The notes beneath the pieces were generated by a model. That model had not been told where the DNA came from. It searched no databases and saw only the letters and a program-made list of their open reading frames with translations. The translations under genes were made by a program, and so were the position numbers. Shown here piece after piece: positions 41,989 to 49,821 of a DNA stretch of 64,000 nt (within the stretch, counting starts at the first letter, position 1; each line of letters begins with the position of its first letter). The stretch is from Streptomyces dysideae (GTDB lineage: Bacteria > Actinomycetota > Actinomycetes > Streptomycetales > Streptomycetaceae). The stretch is taken from positions 87,610 to 151,609 of the forward strand of contig NZ_KQ949099.1 of assembly GCF_001514305.1 (NCBI RefSeq). Direction: 5' to 3'.

Positions 41989-42717
41989 TCAGGCGGGCTG
42001 CTGAGCGGACGCGATGCGCTCGTTGCGCAGAGCCTCGTACCAGCGGTCGTCGGTCGGCGGCAGCGCGTTCACGTCGAGCGCCAGCTTCAGCAGCAGGTCG
42101 GCGATCAGTGGGTTCCGCGCGAGCACGGGACCGTGCATGTACGTACCGAAGACCGTGTCGTTGTACGCGCCCTCCGTGCCGTCCCCGGTGCCGTTGCCGT
42201 TGCCGAGGCGGACCTGGGCGAGCGGGCGGGCGGTGGGGCCGAGGTGGGTGACGCCCTGGTGGTTCTCGAAGCCGGTCAGCGGAGGCAGGCCGAGCCGCGG
42301 ATCGATGTCGCCGAGCACGTCACCGACGCACCGCTCGCCCTCGCCGCGCACGGACACCACGTCCAGCAGACCGAGGCCGGGCTCGCGCTGGCCGAGGTCG
42401 TTGATGAACTCGTGGCCGAGGATCTGGTAGCCGGCGCACACCGAGAAGACGATCGCGCCGTTCTCGACGGCCCGGTGCAGACCGCCGTCCCGGCGCAGCC
42501 GCTCGGCCGCGAGCCGCTGCGGCCGGTCCTCGCCGCCGCCGATCAGATAGATGTCGCCGGAGGTCGGGATCGGCTGGTCGCTGCGGACGTCGAGCCGGGC
42601 AACGTCGAGGCCGCGCTGCCGGGCCCGGCGCTCCACGACCAGGACGTTGCCCTGGTCGCCGTAGGTGCTGAGCAGGTCGGGGTAGATCCAGACGACCCGC
42701 AGACTGTTGTCGCTCAC
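41989..42717 (-). CDS. gatD: Lipid II isoglutaminyl synthase, glutaminase subunit GatD
   Basis: A 242-residue class I glutamine amidotransferase that supplies ammonia to MurT for amidation of D-glutamate in lipid II. The catalytic cysteine is in VFSVCAGYQILGHEF and the histidine in FGTYMHGPVLARN; IYPDLLSTYGDQGN and YLIGGGEDRPQ are family segments. GTG at 42717 follows AGGGGA. It is encoded 18 bp after murT, forming the murT-gatD pair. The cobQ-like annotation often given is due to shared fold. Confidence 0.94.
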   Translation of the reverse strand: MSDNSLRVVWIYPDLLSTYGDQGNVLVVERRARQRGLDVARLDVRSDQPIPTSGDIYLIGGGEDRPQRLAAERLRRDGGLHRAVENGAIVFSVCAGYQILGHEFINDLGQREPGLGLLDVVSVRGEGERCVGDVLGDIDPRLGLPPLTGFENHQGVTHLGPTARPLAQVRLGNGNGTGDGTEGAYNDTVFGTYMHGPVLARNPLIADLLLKLALDVNALPPTDDRWYEALRNERIASAQQPA

Positions 42718-42735
42718 AAAAGTCCCCTGAGTGTG

Positions 42736-43974
42736 TTAGTTGCCGACGCGGCGGCGCAGGTCCTGGAAGGCGGTGTAGTTGGCGATGACCTCGATACGGC
42801 CCGGCGGGCACAGCTGCACGGCCTGGTCGAGGTTCTCGCAGACCTGGAACTGCTGGTTCGCCACCTCGAGGCGCACCGCGAGGTCCAGCTTCCGGTCGCC
42901 GACGACGCAGATCGGGTGGCCGGTCAGCCGCGTGTAGTCGACGTCCCACAGCCAGGAGGTGTCGGTGCCGTCGGCGCCGCGCGCGTTCACGGAGAGGATC
43001 ACCGGGGTGGGCGGCGGGTCGATCAGGCTGAACGTTTCGAGCCAGCCTGCCGGGTTCTTGGCGAGCAGTAGCCGCAGGTCGCGCTGCATGAACTGCACGA
43101 CGTCGTACCGCCCGGCCACGGCCTGCACCTGGTACATGCGTTCCAGAGCGACCTGCGGCGGTACACCGAAGACGGCGGCGACGGCGGCGGAGGAGGCGGC
43201 GTTGGCCTTGTTGGCGCGACCGGGCAGCTGGAGATGAATGGGCCACGCGGATCCGTGCGGATCGAGGACATGATCCCCGGACAGTGCCCAGCTCGGCGTG
43301 GGCCGGCGGAACCCGCACTCACCGCAGAACCAGTCGTCGCCCGGCCGCTGCATCACGCCACCGCACGACGGGCAGGACCATGCGTCGTCCTTCCACATCT
43401 GCCCGGCGGCGACCCAGATCACGTTGGGGGAGGAGGACGCGGCCCACACCACCAGCGGGTCGTCGGCGTTGGCGACGATGACGGCCTTGGAGCCCGCGAG
43501 CCCCTCACGCCAGTTCTCGGCGAGCATGCGGGTCTCGGCGGCGCGGTCGAGCTGGTCGCGGGAGAGGTTCAGCAGGGCGATGCACTTCGGGTCGGTGTCC
43601 CGGGCGACGCCGGCGAGGTACTTCTCGTCGACCTCGATGACGCCGTACCGCGCGTCCGAGCTGCCCGCGAGCGCCGAGGTGATGCCGGCGGGCATGTTGG
43701 CGCCGAGCGCGTTGGAGACGACGGGCCCGGCGGCCCGCAGGGCCTCCGCGATCAGCCGGGTGGTCGTGGTCTTGCCGTTGGTCGCCGACACCAGCACGAC
43801 GTCCAGGTTCTGGGCGAGCGCGGCGAGGAGGTCGGGGTCGAGTTTGAGGGCCACCCGGCCGCCGATCACCGAACCGCTCCCGCGCCCCGCGGCACGCGAT
43901 GCCGCCGCGACCGCCTTGCCCGCGGTCACGGCGATCTTGGCCCGCGGCGAAAGCGGGTCCGAGTTGCCTGCCAT
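42736..43974 (-). CDS. murT: Lipid II isoglutaminyl synthase, Mur ligase subunit MurT
   Basis: A 412-residue Mur-ligase-like enzyme that activates lipid II glutamate for amidation with ammonia from GatD. The ATP loop SATNGKTTTTRLIAEALRA and EVDEKYLAGV are Mur ligase features. A four-cysteine zinc ribbon (CPSCGG and CGECGF) in the middle and the C-terminal DUF1727 region (PPTPVILSVNARGADGTDTSWLWDVD) distinguish MurT from ordinary Mur ligases. Amidation is needed for crosslinking in many Gram-positives. It leads the operon. Confidence 0.95.
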   Translation of the reverse strand: MAGNSDPLSPRAKIAVTAGKAVAAASRAAGRGSGSVIGGRVALKLDPDLLAALAQNLDVVLVSATNGKTTTTRLIAEALRAAGPVVSNALGANMPAGITSALAGSSDARYGVIEVDEKYLAGVARDTDPKCIALLNLSRDQLDRAAETRMLAENWREGLAGSKAVIVANADDPLVVWAASSSPNVIWVAAGQMWKDDAWSCPSCGGVMQRPGDDWFCGECGFRRPTPSWALSGDHVLDPHGSAWPIHLQLPGRANKANAASSAAVAAVFGVPPQVALERMYQVQAVAGRYDVVQFMQRDLRLLLAKNPAGWLETFSLIDPPPTPVILSVNARGADGTDTSWLWDVDYTRLTGHPICVVGDRKLDLAVRLEVANQQFQVCENLDQAVQLCPPGRIEVIANYTAFQDLRRRVGN

Positions 43975-44122
43975 CAGTTCTCGATCCTCCTTGCGTACGC
44001 GCCGCGCCTCTGCCTGACGGCAACGTGGTAGGTGGTCAGCCTATCGAGATCCATTCGCACTCCCGAATCGCGCCTGCGCCTACGCGACGGGCGTGGGCCG
44101 AGATGACCGTACTCTTCTGTCC

Positions 44123-44662
44123 ATGCGACATGGCACGATCCCGGGCGCCCACGGCCGCGTCCGGCCCCTCACGCTGCTCGGCGACCCGGTACTGCACGCC
44201 CCCTGCGAGGAGGTAACCGGCTTCGGTCCCGAACTGGCGGGTCTCGTGGAGGACTTGTTCGCAACGATGTACGCGGCGCAGGGAGTGGGCCTGGCGGCCA
44301 ACCAGATCGGCGAGCCGCTGCGCGTGTTCGTATACGACTGCCCCGACGACGAGGACGTACGACACCTGGGCCACGTGGTGAACCCGAAGCTGGTGGAGGC
44401 GGACGGCTTGGTGCTGCGAGGCCCGGAGGGCTGCCTGTCGCTACCGGGTCTGGAGGCCGGGACGGAACGATACGACCACGCGGTGGTAGAGGGTTTCACG
44501 GCAACGGGCGAGCCGCTGACGATACACGGCACGGGCTTCTTCGCCCGCTGCCTCCAACACGAGTGCGACCACCTGGAAGGCAGGGTCTACGCGGACCACC
44601 TGAAGGGCTGGCGCCACCGCCGCCTGATGCGGCAAGCGACGCGAGCTTCTTGGCACCGGTGA
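44123..44662 (+). CDS. def: Peptide deformylase
   Basis: A 179-residue metalloenzyme removing the N-formyl group from new proteins. The three conserved motifs are present: GVGLAANQIG, EGCLSLPG and QHECDHLEG (His/Cys metal ligands and catalytic Glu). ATG at 44123 begins just before the conserved region; no strong ribosome site, with TACTCT a possible -10 giving a short leader. Not next to fmt, so this is likely one of several Streptomyces deformylases. Confidence 0.95.
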   Translation: MRHGTIPGAHGRVRPLTLLGDPVLHAPCEEVTGFGPELAGLVEDLFATMYAAQGVGLAANQIGEPLRVFVYDCPDDEDVRHLGHVVNPKLVEADGLVLRGPEGCLSLPGLEAGTERYDHAVVEGFTATGEPLTIHGTGFFARCLQHECDHLEGRVYADHLKGWRHRRLMRQATRASWHR

Positions 44663-44713
44663 GTGGACGTACCTGTTTTTGGGCCCCACAGACCCGCAGC
44701 CGAAACACAACCG

Positions 44714-45358
44714 TCAGAACCCCGGACCACCGATCTTGTCCCCAGCCGCAGCCAACCGCCCCCACAACAGATCGGCCAGACTCCCCACCAGCTCAGCCCG
44801 AGAACAAGGCCGTTCCCCCAGCCACCAGTCCCCGGCCGCATGCATCATCCCGACGATCCCATGCCCCCACACCCGAGCCAGCTGCTGACTCCCGGGCCCG
44901 AGATCCAACCGCTCCTCGATGACCTGGGCCAACTCCTCGCCCATTCTGCGAAGCAGCGGCGCCGAATGCTTGCCGACATCGAATCCAGGGTCCCCCGGCT
45001 GCCCGCCCTCCGACGGATGCATCAGAAACCGGTACACCTGAGGCCGCGCCTCGATCGCCGCGAGATACGTGTCCAATGTGGCCTCAACGCGCTCCCGCCG
45101 CTCCGCGGGAGCGTCCAGCGCCGCCCGCAGTGAATCCAGCAGCGCATCCGTATGCCGCTTCGCCAACGCGGCGTAGAGTCCCCCCTTGTCACCGAAGTGG
45201 CGGTAGAGGATCGGCTTCGTGATCCCCGCCTCCGCGGCGATGGCGTTCATGGAGGCCTGTGGGCCGTCGCGCAGGACCACCCGGTCGGCGGCCTCCAGCA
45301 GCTCGCGCCGACGGCGGTCGGCGGACCGTTGCTGTTCGGTCCGCTGCGTGGTGTCCAT
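44714..45358 (-). CDS. TetR-family regulator, divergent from acyl-CoA dehydrogenase
   Basis: A 214-residue TetR regulator: RRRELLEAADRVVLRDGPQA, then MNAIAAEAGITKPILYRHF and GDKGGLYAALAKR form the DNA-binding domain, and the remainder is the ligand-binding domain. It is divergent from an acyl-CoA dehydrogenase gene, with a clear inverted repeat in between, so it probably represses fatty-acid-type catabolism and is released by an acyl-CoA, as known for FadR/KstR-like TetR proteins. Confidence 0.92.
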   Translation of the reverse strand: MDTTQRTEQQRSADRRRRELLEAADRVVLRDGPQASMNAIAAEAGITKPILYRHFGDKGGLYAALAKRHTDALLDSLRAALDAPAERRERVEATLDTYLAAIEARPQVYRFLMHPSEGGQPGDPGFDVGKHSAPLLRRMGEELAQVIEERLDLGPGSQQLARVWGHGIVGMMHAAGDWWLGERPCSRAELVGSLADLLWGRLAAAGDKIGGPGF

Positions 45359-45472
45359 GAGCTCTCCCCACCCGTGCTGAATCGGTGACGCCTGCGCAAA
45401 CTAACACCTGACCACCACCTGTCATCGAACGGGCTGCCGAGGGGGCGTCGGGAGTTGACTTTTCCTACCCGC

Positions 45473-45494
45473 CGGTAACAGACTCGAGTTACCG
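45473..45494. promoter_or_regulatory. TetR operator candidate before the acyl-CoA dehydrogenase gene
   Basis: Inverted repeat CGGTAAC (45473-45479) and GTTACCG (45488-45494) around 8 bases, with an extra GTAAC half-site at 45498. A TTGACT -35-like hexamer (45455-45460) is just upstream, so binding would block the dehydrogenase promoter. Confidence 0.65.
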
Positions 45495-45530
45495 CAAGTA
45501 ACATGCTAATGCGTCGCCGCTGGAGGGGAC

Positions 45531-46793
45531 ATGGCCGAGTTCACCATGGAGCTCAACGACGAACAGAAGGAGGTCCGGGACTGGCTGCACGGATTCGCCG
45601 CCGATGTGATCCGCCCCGCGGCCGCCGAATGGGACGAGCGTGAGGAGACTCCCTGGCCAGTCATCCAGGAGGCCGCGAAGGTGGGCATCTATTCCCTGGA
45701 CTTCTACGCCCAGCAGTACTTCGACCCCACCGGCCTCGGCATACCCATGGCCATGGAGGAGCTGTTCTGGGGCGACGCGGGCATCGCCCTGTCCATCGTC
45801 GGCACCGGCCTCGCCGCCGTCGGCGTCCTCGCCAACGGCACCGAGGAGCAGATCGGCACCTGGATCCCCCAGATGTACGGCGACGCCAACGATGTCAAGG
45901 TCGCCGCGTTCTGCTCCTCCGAGCCCGACGCCGGCTCCGACGTCGCCTCGATGCGGACGCGTGCCGTGTACGACGAGGCCAAGGACGAGTGGGTCCTCAA
46001 CGGCACGAAGACCTGGGCGACCAACGGCGGCATCGCCAACGTCCATGTGGTCGTCGCGGTCGTCGACGCGGAGCTCGGCTCCAAGGGCCACGCCTCCTTC
46101 ATCGTCCCGCCGGGCATGCCGGGCCTGTCCCAGGGCCAGAAGTTCAAGAAGCACGGCATCCGCGCCTCGCACACCGCCGAGGTAGTCCTGGAGAACGTCC
46201 GGGTGCCCGGCTCCTGCCTACTCGGCGGCAAGGAGAAGCTGGACGAGCGGCTGGCCCGGGCCCGGGAGCGGGCGAAGGCGGGCGGCATGGGGGTCCCCCC
46301 GCTCGAGCGAAGCCGAGAGTGGGGGAGGGTGAAGAACGCGGCGATGGCGACGTTCGAGGCCTCGCGGCCTGCCGTCGGTGCCATGGCCGTCGGTACCGCC
46401 CGTGCCGCCTACGAGGTCGCCCTCGACTACGCCATGACGCGTGAACAGTTCGGGCGGCCGATCATCGACAACCAGGGTGTGGCGTTCCAGCTCGCGGACA
46501 TGCGCACGTCCATCGACGCCGCCCGCCTGCTGGTCTGGCGCGCCTCCTGGATGGCGGTCAACGGGAGGCCGTTCACCGCCGCCGAGGGCTCGATGTCCAA
46601 GCTGTTCGCCAGCGAGACGGCGAAGAAGGTGACCGCCCAGGCGATCCAGATCCTCGGCGGCAACGGCTACACCAGGGAGTACCCGGTGGAGCGTATGCAC
46701 AGGGACGCCGCGATCTACACGATCTTCGAGGGCACGAGCGAGATCCAGCGGCTCGTGATCGCGCGGACGCTGTCGGGGATGCCGATCCGCTAG
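45531..46793 (+). CDS. Acyl-CoA dehydrogenase with an in-frame repeat insertion
   Basis: A 420-residue FAD enzyme for the first beta-oxidation step. Family features: AFCSSEPDAGSDVASMRTRA, WVLNGTKTWATNGGIANVHV, GGNGYTREYPVERMHRDA and the catalytic glutamate in IFEGTSEIQRLV. Between KAGG and VKNAAMATFEASRP about 14 residues (MGVPPLERSREWG) are encoded by hairpin element A at 46287-46329, inserted in frame. GGAGGGG precedes the ATG. The insert falls in the linker before the C-terminal helical domain, so activity may survive, but this is untested. The stop TAG is part of the CTAG at the edge of a miniature element. Confidence 0.93.
   Translation: MAEFTMELNDEQKEVRDWLHGFAADVIRPAAAEWDEREETPWPVIQEAAKVGIYSLDFYAQQYFDPTGLGIPMAMEELFWGDAGIALSIVGTGLAAVGVLANGTEEQIGTWIPQMYGDANDVKVAAFCSSEPDAGSDVASMRTRAVYDEAKDEWVLNGTKTWATNGGIANVHVVVAVVDAELGSKGHASFIVPPGMPGLSQGQKFKKHGIRASHTAEVVLENVRVPGSCLLGGKEKLDERLARARERAKAGGMGVPPLERSREWGRVKNAAMATFEASRPAVGAMAVGTARAAYEVALDYAMTREQFGRPIIDNQGVAFQLADMRTSIDAARLLVWRASWMAVNGRPFTAAEGSMSKLFASETAKKVTAQAIQILGGNGYTREYPVERMHRDAAIYTIFEGTSEIQRLVIARTLSGMPIR
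46287..46329. repeat. Hairpin element A inside the acyl-CoA dehydrogenase coding sequence
   Basis: Reverse-oriented copy (GGGGGTCCCCCCGCTCGAGC, then GAAGCCGAGAGTGGGGG) with the same core as at 12558, 23745, 46836 and 46902. It adds roughly 14 codons without a stop or a frame change. Confidence 0.9.
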
Positions 46794-47047
46794 GGCCTGT
46801 CCGGCGGATCATGCCGCAGACGCGGGGTCTGGCACGCCCTCCCCACTCTCGGCTTCGCTCGAGCGGGAGGTGCCCCCACCGGCGTTTTCGTCGGTCGCCG
46901 ACTCCCCCACTCTCGACTTCGCTCGAGCGGGGGGACCCCCATCGCGTCGACTCCCTCCTCCGCCTTGCAGCCGCACGCACCAGACCCCGCTCACCGGCGC
47001 TGATGAGGCACCGCCGATTCCCTGCGGCCTGATCCGCCGGACAGGCC
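46794..47047. mobile_element. MITE-like element 1 with 26-bp terminal inverted repeats in CTAG
   Basis: A 254-bp element without a gene. Its ends are inverted repeats starting GGCCTGTCCGGCGGATCA; 25 of 26 bases match (46794-46819 against 47022-47047). It is flanked by CTAG at 46790-46793 and 47048-47051, consistent with a 4-bp target duplication as made by IS701-family-like transposases (YTAR targets). Two hairpin A copies lie inside. The left CTAG contains the stop codon of the acyl-CoA dehydrogenase. Confidence 0.85.
46836..46942. repeat. Two copies of hairpin element A within MITE 1
   Basis: Copies at 46836-46878 (core CTCTCGGCTTCGCTCGAGCG, right end GAGGTGCCCCC) and 46902-46942 (core CTCTCGACTTCGCTCGAGCG, right end GGGGGACCCCC). 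They differ at a few positions, so they were not made by a single recent duplication. Confidence 0.8.
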
Positions 47048-47051
47048 CTAG

Positions 47052-47245
47052 TGCCCCGGCAGGCAACGTTCGCCCGTTAAGGAGCGGCGTCCGGTGCGTG
47101 CTCTCGGCGTGCCGGGTACAAGCCCTCGTACTGGACGTACTCGGGTTTGTGCCTGGTGCGGCGAGTGGGGGCACCTCCCACGCCCTTGAGGCAGTGGGGG
47201 AGCGTACCGGGCGTCGCGACGGGGCGAATGTCGCCTGTTGGGGCA
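47052..47245. mobile_element. MITE-like element 2, adjacent, sharing a CTAG
   Basis: A 194-bp element without a gene, bounded by CTAG at 47048-47051 (shared with element 1) and 47246-47249. Ends start TGCCCC: left TGCCCCGGCAGGCAACGTTC, right (reverse complement) TGCCCCAACAGGCGACATTC, matching at 16 of 20. Inside, 47166-47206 resembles hairpin A (GTGGGGGCACCTCCCAC and GGCAGTGGGGGAG). The right CTAG contains the stop codon of the vWA gene on minus. Confidence 0.75.
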
Positions 47246-48502
47246 CTAGCTACGCGGCGCCGACCCGATCTCCACCACCCGTGCCCAGTCGGGCGGTGTG
47301 TCCGGCACGTAGTCGGGGTCGTCCTCGTCCCATGACCCTCCTGCGTGCTGCCGGGGGAACAGGCCCACCACCGTCCGGCACGACGGGCGGGTGGCCGGCC
47401 AGGGTGTCTGACCGTCGGTCAGGACCACGATGACATCGGGCTTGTGCTGGGCCCGGAGCGCCTTGGTGAAGCCCGAGCGCAGATCCGTGCCCCCGCCGCC
47501 CAGCAGTGGGATGCCCTCGCCGCGGCACAGCGGGTGCACGATCCGGGCCGCTGCGTCGCACGGCACCACGTTGACCAGGTCACGGCGGCCGCCCACGGCC
47601 CGGGAGATGGCGGCGACCTCGAGGAGCGCGCTGCCCAGTTCGGCGTCGCTCACCGACCCGGACGTGTCGATGACCACGGAGACCCGGGGCGGTCGACGGC
47701 GCAGGCTCGGCAGCACGGCGCCGGGCACCCCGGCCGAGCGCCGCGCGGGCCGGCCGTAGGTGTAGTCCTCGCCCGCGCCGGAGCCGGAGGCCGCCGAGCG
47801 GACCGCCGCTCCCAGCAACTCCCGCCAGGGCTGCGGCGGATGGAACGCCTCGTCCGCCCAGCGCCGCCACCCCCGCGAGGCGCTCCCGGGGCGGCCGGTG
47901 ATGCCCTGCGCCACCCGGAACCGGACCGCGTCCTGCTCCTGCGCACTGAGGCCGTGCGCGCCGTCCGGGCCCAGATCCCACTCCCGTTCCAGCCCGTCGG
48001 CGCCACTGCCGCAGTCCAGCCAGGAGAGGCTCTGGGTGAGCGGCCCCAGCCGGAACTGGCGCAGGTAGTCCTCCATGAGTTCCCCGTCGGGCAGTTGCAG
48101 GGACTGCGGCCGGACAGCGCCTTCGGGCCGGACCAGTCCGTCACCGAACACGTCGTCGTTGATCTCGCAGTCCGCGGCGATGTTCATCCGCAGCCGCTCC
48201 GCGGGGCCGGTCAGCCCCTGCTGCCGCGCGAACCGGTCGCTGCGCGCGTGATGGTCGCGCAGCAGGTGGGACACCTCGTGCACCCACACCCCGGCCAGCT
48301 CCTCCACCGGCGTCCGGTCCACGAACCCCGGCGAGACGTAGCACCGCCAGTACTGGTCGACGGCCATCGTCGGCACCCGCCGTGACTCGACGGTGTGCAG
48401 GGCGAACAGGGCCGTCGCCAGGTAGGGCCGGACCCGGGCGGCGTGCAGCCGGGCGGCGAAAAGCTTGTCGAGGTCGAGCGCCCCCGGCGCGTGAGAGGTC
48501 AT
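47246..48502 (-). CDS. Metallopeptidase-vWA protein (DUF2201-type)
   Basis: A 418-residue cytosolic protein. The N-terminal half has a zinc-peptidase-like motif (VWVHEVSHLLRDHHARSD) and NIAADCEINDD; the C-terminal half is a von Willebrand A domain with MIDAS residues in SVVIDTSGSVSDAELG, GGGTDLRSGF and VVLTDGQTPW. This two-part layout matches DUF2201 proteins, which are encoded with MoxR ATPases. ATG at 48502 overlaps the MoxR stop by four bases. The pair likely works as an ATP-driven remodelling or metal-insertion module; target unknown. Confidence 0.9.
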   Translation of the reverse strand: MTSHAPGALDLDKLFAARLHAARVRPYLATALFALHTVESRRVPTMAVDQYWRCYVSPGFVDRTPVEELAGVWVHEVSHLLRDHHARSDRFARQQGLTGPAERLRMNIAADCEINDDVFGDGLVRPEGAVRPQSLQLPDGELMEDYLRQFRLGPLTQSLSWLDCGSGADGLEREWDLGPDGAHGLSAQEQDAVRFRVAQGITGRPGSASRGWRRWADEAFHPPQPWRELLGAAVRSAASGSGAGEDYTYGRPARRSAGVPGAVLPSLRRRPPRVSVVIDTSGSVSDAELGSALLEVAAISRAVGGRRDLVNVVPCDAAARIVHPLCRGEGIPLLGGGGTDLRSGFTKALRAQHKPDVIVVLTDGQTPWPATRPSCRTVVGLFPRQHAGGSWDEDDPDYVPDTPPDWARVVEIGSAPRS

Positions 48503-49761
48503 CGGCCCGCATTCGCGGCGACCGCGGACCGGGCCGCCGCGCGGTCCGCCCGCCGGGACAGGGTGACCACCCCGGCGAGCCGCTCGATCGACGCCGGCAC
48601 GTCCCAGTCCTCCCGGCGCAGCGTGGCGAGTGTGGTCGCGGGGACGACCACCAGGTCCGGCGCCCCGGTCTCCACCGCCCGGACGAGGAGTGCCCAGGCC
48701 GCGTCCCAGCGGGACTTGTCCGGGTGTTGACGGACCGCGGCCACCACTCCGTCGAGCGCGGCCTGGCGCAGATCGCCCCGCTCGGGCAGGACGGCCCCGG
48801 CCGGGTCGGCGAGCAGCACCTCGGGGTCCGGGAGGTCCATCCGGTCCAGGCTCGCCAGCAGCTCCAGCCCCGGACCGTCCCCGACCGTGCCCCTGACCAG
48901 CAGGGACAGTACGTCCCGGGAGGCGCCGGCCGCAGTCGCGAAGGCGATCAGGGACAGGGACATGTCCCAGCTGCGGGGCGACGGCCAGGCGCCGCCCCGG
49001 CGGGCTTCGCTCCTGGGCAGCTGGTGGACGAGTTTGGGGCGGCCGGTGAGGAGCCCGCACACCGCGCGGCGGGCGAAGTCCACGGCTTCCGGCAGCTTCT
49101 CCGGGTCGAGCCGGGGCAGGGTGGCCCGGGGCCAGGTCCCTCCGAGGCCGCGTACGACGACCTCGTGGTCGTGGGTCCACTGCAGGTGGACGAAGCGGTT
49201 GGCCAGCGGTGGGCTCAGCTCCCAGCCGTCGGCCGCCGAGGACCGAGGGTTGGCGGCGGCCACGATACGGACGCCGGGCGGCAGCCGGAGGGCGCCGATC
49301 CGCCGCTCGAGGACAAGACGGAGCAGGGCGGCCTGAACAGCCGGCGGCGCGGTGGACAGCTCGTCCAGGAACAGCAGCCCGCGACCGGCCCGTACCAGCC
49401 GGACCGCCCAGTCCGGCGGGGCCATCGGGACACCCTGCTCCGCGGGATCGTCGCCGATGACGGGCAGCCCCGAGAAGTCGGACGGCTCGTGGACGCTGGC
49501 GATCACCGTGGTCAGCGGGAGGTCCAGGGCCGCGGCGAGATGGGTCAGTGCCGCGGTCTTGCCGATCCCCGGTTCACCCCACAGGAGCACCGGCAGGTCG
49601 GCGGCGACGGCCAGCGTGAGGGCCTCCAGCTGGGTGTCGGGGCGCGGTTCGGTGGTGGTGTCGCGCAGCAGGGTCAACAGATCGCCTGCGACGTCGAGTT
49701 GCGAGGCGGAGGCGGGGGCAGAGGCGGTGTCGGTGGCAGTGAACGGGGTGCAGATGGGCAT
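48499..49761 (-). CDS. MoxR-type AAA+ ATPase
   Basis: A 420-residue AAA+ ATPase of the MoxR/YehL class. Walker A is in VLLWGEPGIGKTAALTH, Walker B in RAGRGLLFLDELSTAP, sensor 1 in IVAAANPRSSAADG, and the LSPPLANRFVHL segment is characteristic. MoxR proteins cooperate with vWA proteins to assemble or activate partner enzymes; here the vWA gene overlaps its stop. The C-terminal 170 residues are helical and not recognised. It begins 60 bp after the unidentified gene upstream. Confidence 0.92.
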   Translation of the reverse strand: MPICTPFTATDTASAPASASQLDVAGDLLTLLRDTTTEPRPDTQLEALTLAVAADLPVLLWGEPGIGKTAALTHLAAALDLPLTTVIASVHEPSDFSGLPVIGDDPAEQGVPMAPPDWAVRLVRAGRGLLFLDELSTAPPAVQAALLRLVLERRIGALRLPPGVRIVAAANPRSSAADGWELSPPLANRFVHLQWTHDHEVVVRGLGGTWPRATLPRLDPEKLPEAVDFARRAVCGLLTGRPKLVHQLPRSEARRGGAWPSPRSWDMSLSLIAFATAAGASRDVLSLLVRGTVGDGPGLELLASLDRMDLPDPEVLLADPAGAVLPERGDLRQAALDGVVAAVRQHPDKSRWDAAWALLVRAVETGAPDLVVVPATTLATLRREDWDVPASIERLAGVVTLSRRADRAAARSAVAANAGR

Positions 49762-49821
49762 ATGTGATCACCTTTGGGTTCGTGGTACGGGGAAAGGACG
49801 CGGGGAGCAAAGACCCCCGGA

